From positions 1 to 12,875 of the forward strand of contig WHTL01000085.1 of the NCBI GenBank assembly GCA_009377735.1: DNA of 12,875 bases, read 5' to 3'. A program made the translations under genes and the position numbers. The notes under the pieces are model-generated. The model worked only from the letters and a program-made list of their open reading frames with translations. It did not search any database and was not told the DNA's origin. Shown here piece after piece: positions 12,148 to 12,875 of this stretch. Source of the DNA: Acidimicrobiia bacterium (GTDB lineage Bacteria > Actinomycetota > Acidimicrobiia > Spongiisociales > ZC4RG35). Positions within the stretch are counted from its first letter, which is position 1; each line of letters starts with the position of its first letter.

Positions 12148-12875
12148 TCAACCATCCAACCGATCCTTCAGCTTGAGATCGGCAGCGAAGACACGGAGAT
12201 CGGCGAGGAGGGGCTCGGGTACAGGGATACCGAGATTTCGTTGCTCGGCCTCCAATTGTGCGGCGTTTTCCCCGGATAGCCGGACGGCGGTCCCATTCTT
12301 CCCAGACGATCTCAACTCTCTGAGCCGTTGGTCCATCTCGGAGCGGAACTCGGCGAGGGGCGAGAAGAGATCGGGTCGAAAGGCGATCATGGTCTGTCCC
12401 GTGTTGGAGGGGGTTTCGGCTGGGTGAGAATGCCCAACCACGTCCCGACCAAAAGCCGCCCCGTTCATTACCCCGGCTATCAAGCCGATCATGATATTGA
12501 GGCCCGATCCCTTGTGGCCCCCTATTGGGACCAAAAATCCCTCGTCGGCCTGATCCGGGTCGGTGATCGGTTCGCCATCGGCGTCGACCACCCACCCAAC
12601 GGGCAGTCTCTCCCCTGCCAGCGCCATCACTCGGATCGTGCCATGGGAGCTGACGGTGGTGGCGATATCGAGTTGGAATGGGATCTCGTCTCCAGCCGGG
12701 ATCGCCACTGCCAGCGGGTTGGTGCCAAGCAGCCGCTCCAGCCCTCCCCAGGGTGGCATGGTGTTGCCGGCGGCCACCGCCATGTATACCGCGCCCAGGC
12801 CATTTCGAAGAGCGAGAGCCGGATACACCCCTGCCGCTCCGGCGTGGTTGGAGTGGCGGGTCCCCACCCAGGCCA
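12148..12875 (-). CDS. Malate/L-lactate dehydrogenase (Ldh_2) family oxidoreductase, N terminus beyond window
   Basis: The frame is open at the right edge and 241 residues are visible. Full members have about 350, so roughly 110 N-terminal residues are missing. The GTG at 12867 lies inside the conserved segment WVGTRHSNHAG and is not the start. Visible Ldh_2 features are RHSNHAGAAGVY, with the active-site His of the SNH motif, GTNPLAVAIP, DIATTVSSHG, LPVGWVVDADGEP and GGHKGSGLNIMI. This family is separate from ordinary lactate dehydrogenases. It uses NAD(P)H to reduce 2-oxo acids or cyclic imines; members include type-2 malate dehydrogenase, ureidoglycolate dehydrogenase AllD, diketogulonate reductase YiaK and piperideine-2-carboxylate reductase. 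With the Zn dehydrogenase nearby it could supply the second redox step of the pathway. It converges on the ATPase operon. The substrate is undetermined. Confidence 0.93.
   Translation of the reverse strand, partial: AWVGTRHSNHAGAAGVYPALALRNGLGAVYMAVAAGNTMPPWGGLERLLGTNPLAVAIPAGDEIPFQLDIATTVSSHGTIRVMALAGERLPVGWVVDADGEPITDPDQADEGFLVPIGGHKGSGLNIMIGLIAGVMNGAAFGRDVVGHSHPAETPSNTGQTMIAFRPDLFSPLAEFRSEMDQRLRELRSSGKNGTAVRLSGENAAQLEAEQRNLGIPVPEPLLADLRVFAADLKLKDRLDG

Noticed and set aside
12148..12867. GTG 12867 as the true start of the Ldh_2 gene
   Set aside because: The frame stays open beyond it, the codons before it continue the family motif, and about 110 conserved N-terminal residues would be missing.

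Overview
The window looks like chromosomal DNA from a GC-rich bacterium, most likely an actinomycetote. The signs are G/C-rich third codon positions, purine-rich ribosome binding sites, occasional GTG starts, one near-leaderless start, and a lipoprotein with a long Thr/Asp/Pro-rich linker of a kind common in Actinomycetota. The exact lineage cannot be read from the sequence. There are no rRNA, tRNA, transposase, integrase, CRISPR or phage genes, and nothing points to recent gene transfer.

Layout, left to right: (1) a 5'-complete, 3'-truncated fumarylacetoacetate hydrolase (FAH) family gene on the minus strand, divergent from (2) an enolase-superfamily gene of muconate-lactonizing type on the plus strand. 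That gene runs tail to tail, with a 4-base overlap, into (3) a minus-strand operon read as creatininase-like amidohydrolase, then Zn-dependent alcohol dehydrogenase, then SnoaL-like protein. Upstream of the operon is (4) a LacI-family regulator gene, and upstream of that are (5) two peptide-type ABC permeases and a lipoprotein substrate-binding protein, all on the minus strand. (6) A regulatory region of about 270 bp separates these from (7) two plus-strand ABC ATPase genes. (8) A malate/L-lactate dehydrogenase (Ldh_2) family gene, cut by the right edge, converges on the ATPase pair.

The parts read as one uptake-and-catabolism locus. A five-part peptide/opine-type importer brings in a small substrate that is probably oxygenated or carries an amide. 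The Zn dehydrogenase, Ldh_2 oxidoreductase, creatininase-like hydrolase, enolase-superfamily enzyme and FAH-family hydrolase have the activities expected for oxidation or reduction, ring or amide opening, proton abstraction and C-C or C-O cleavage. The substrate cannot be deduced.

The clearest non-coding signal is a shared 10-base palindromic core, CAANCGNTTG, with the central CpG typical of LacI-family operators. It occurs twice in the divergent transporter promoter (9278-9287 and 9392-9401) and once over the predicted -35 of the creatininase operon (4215-4224). This suggests that the local LacI-type protein controls transport, its own gene and catabolism. The divergent region also carries two overlapping small open frames that lead into the first ATPase gene.
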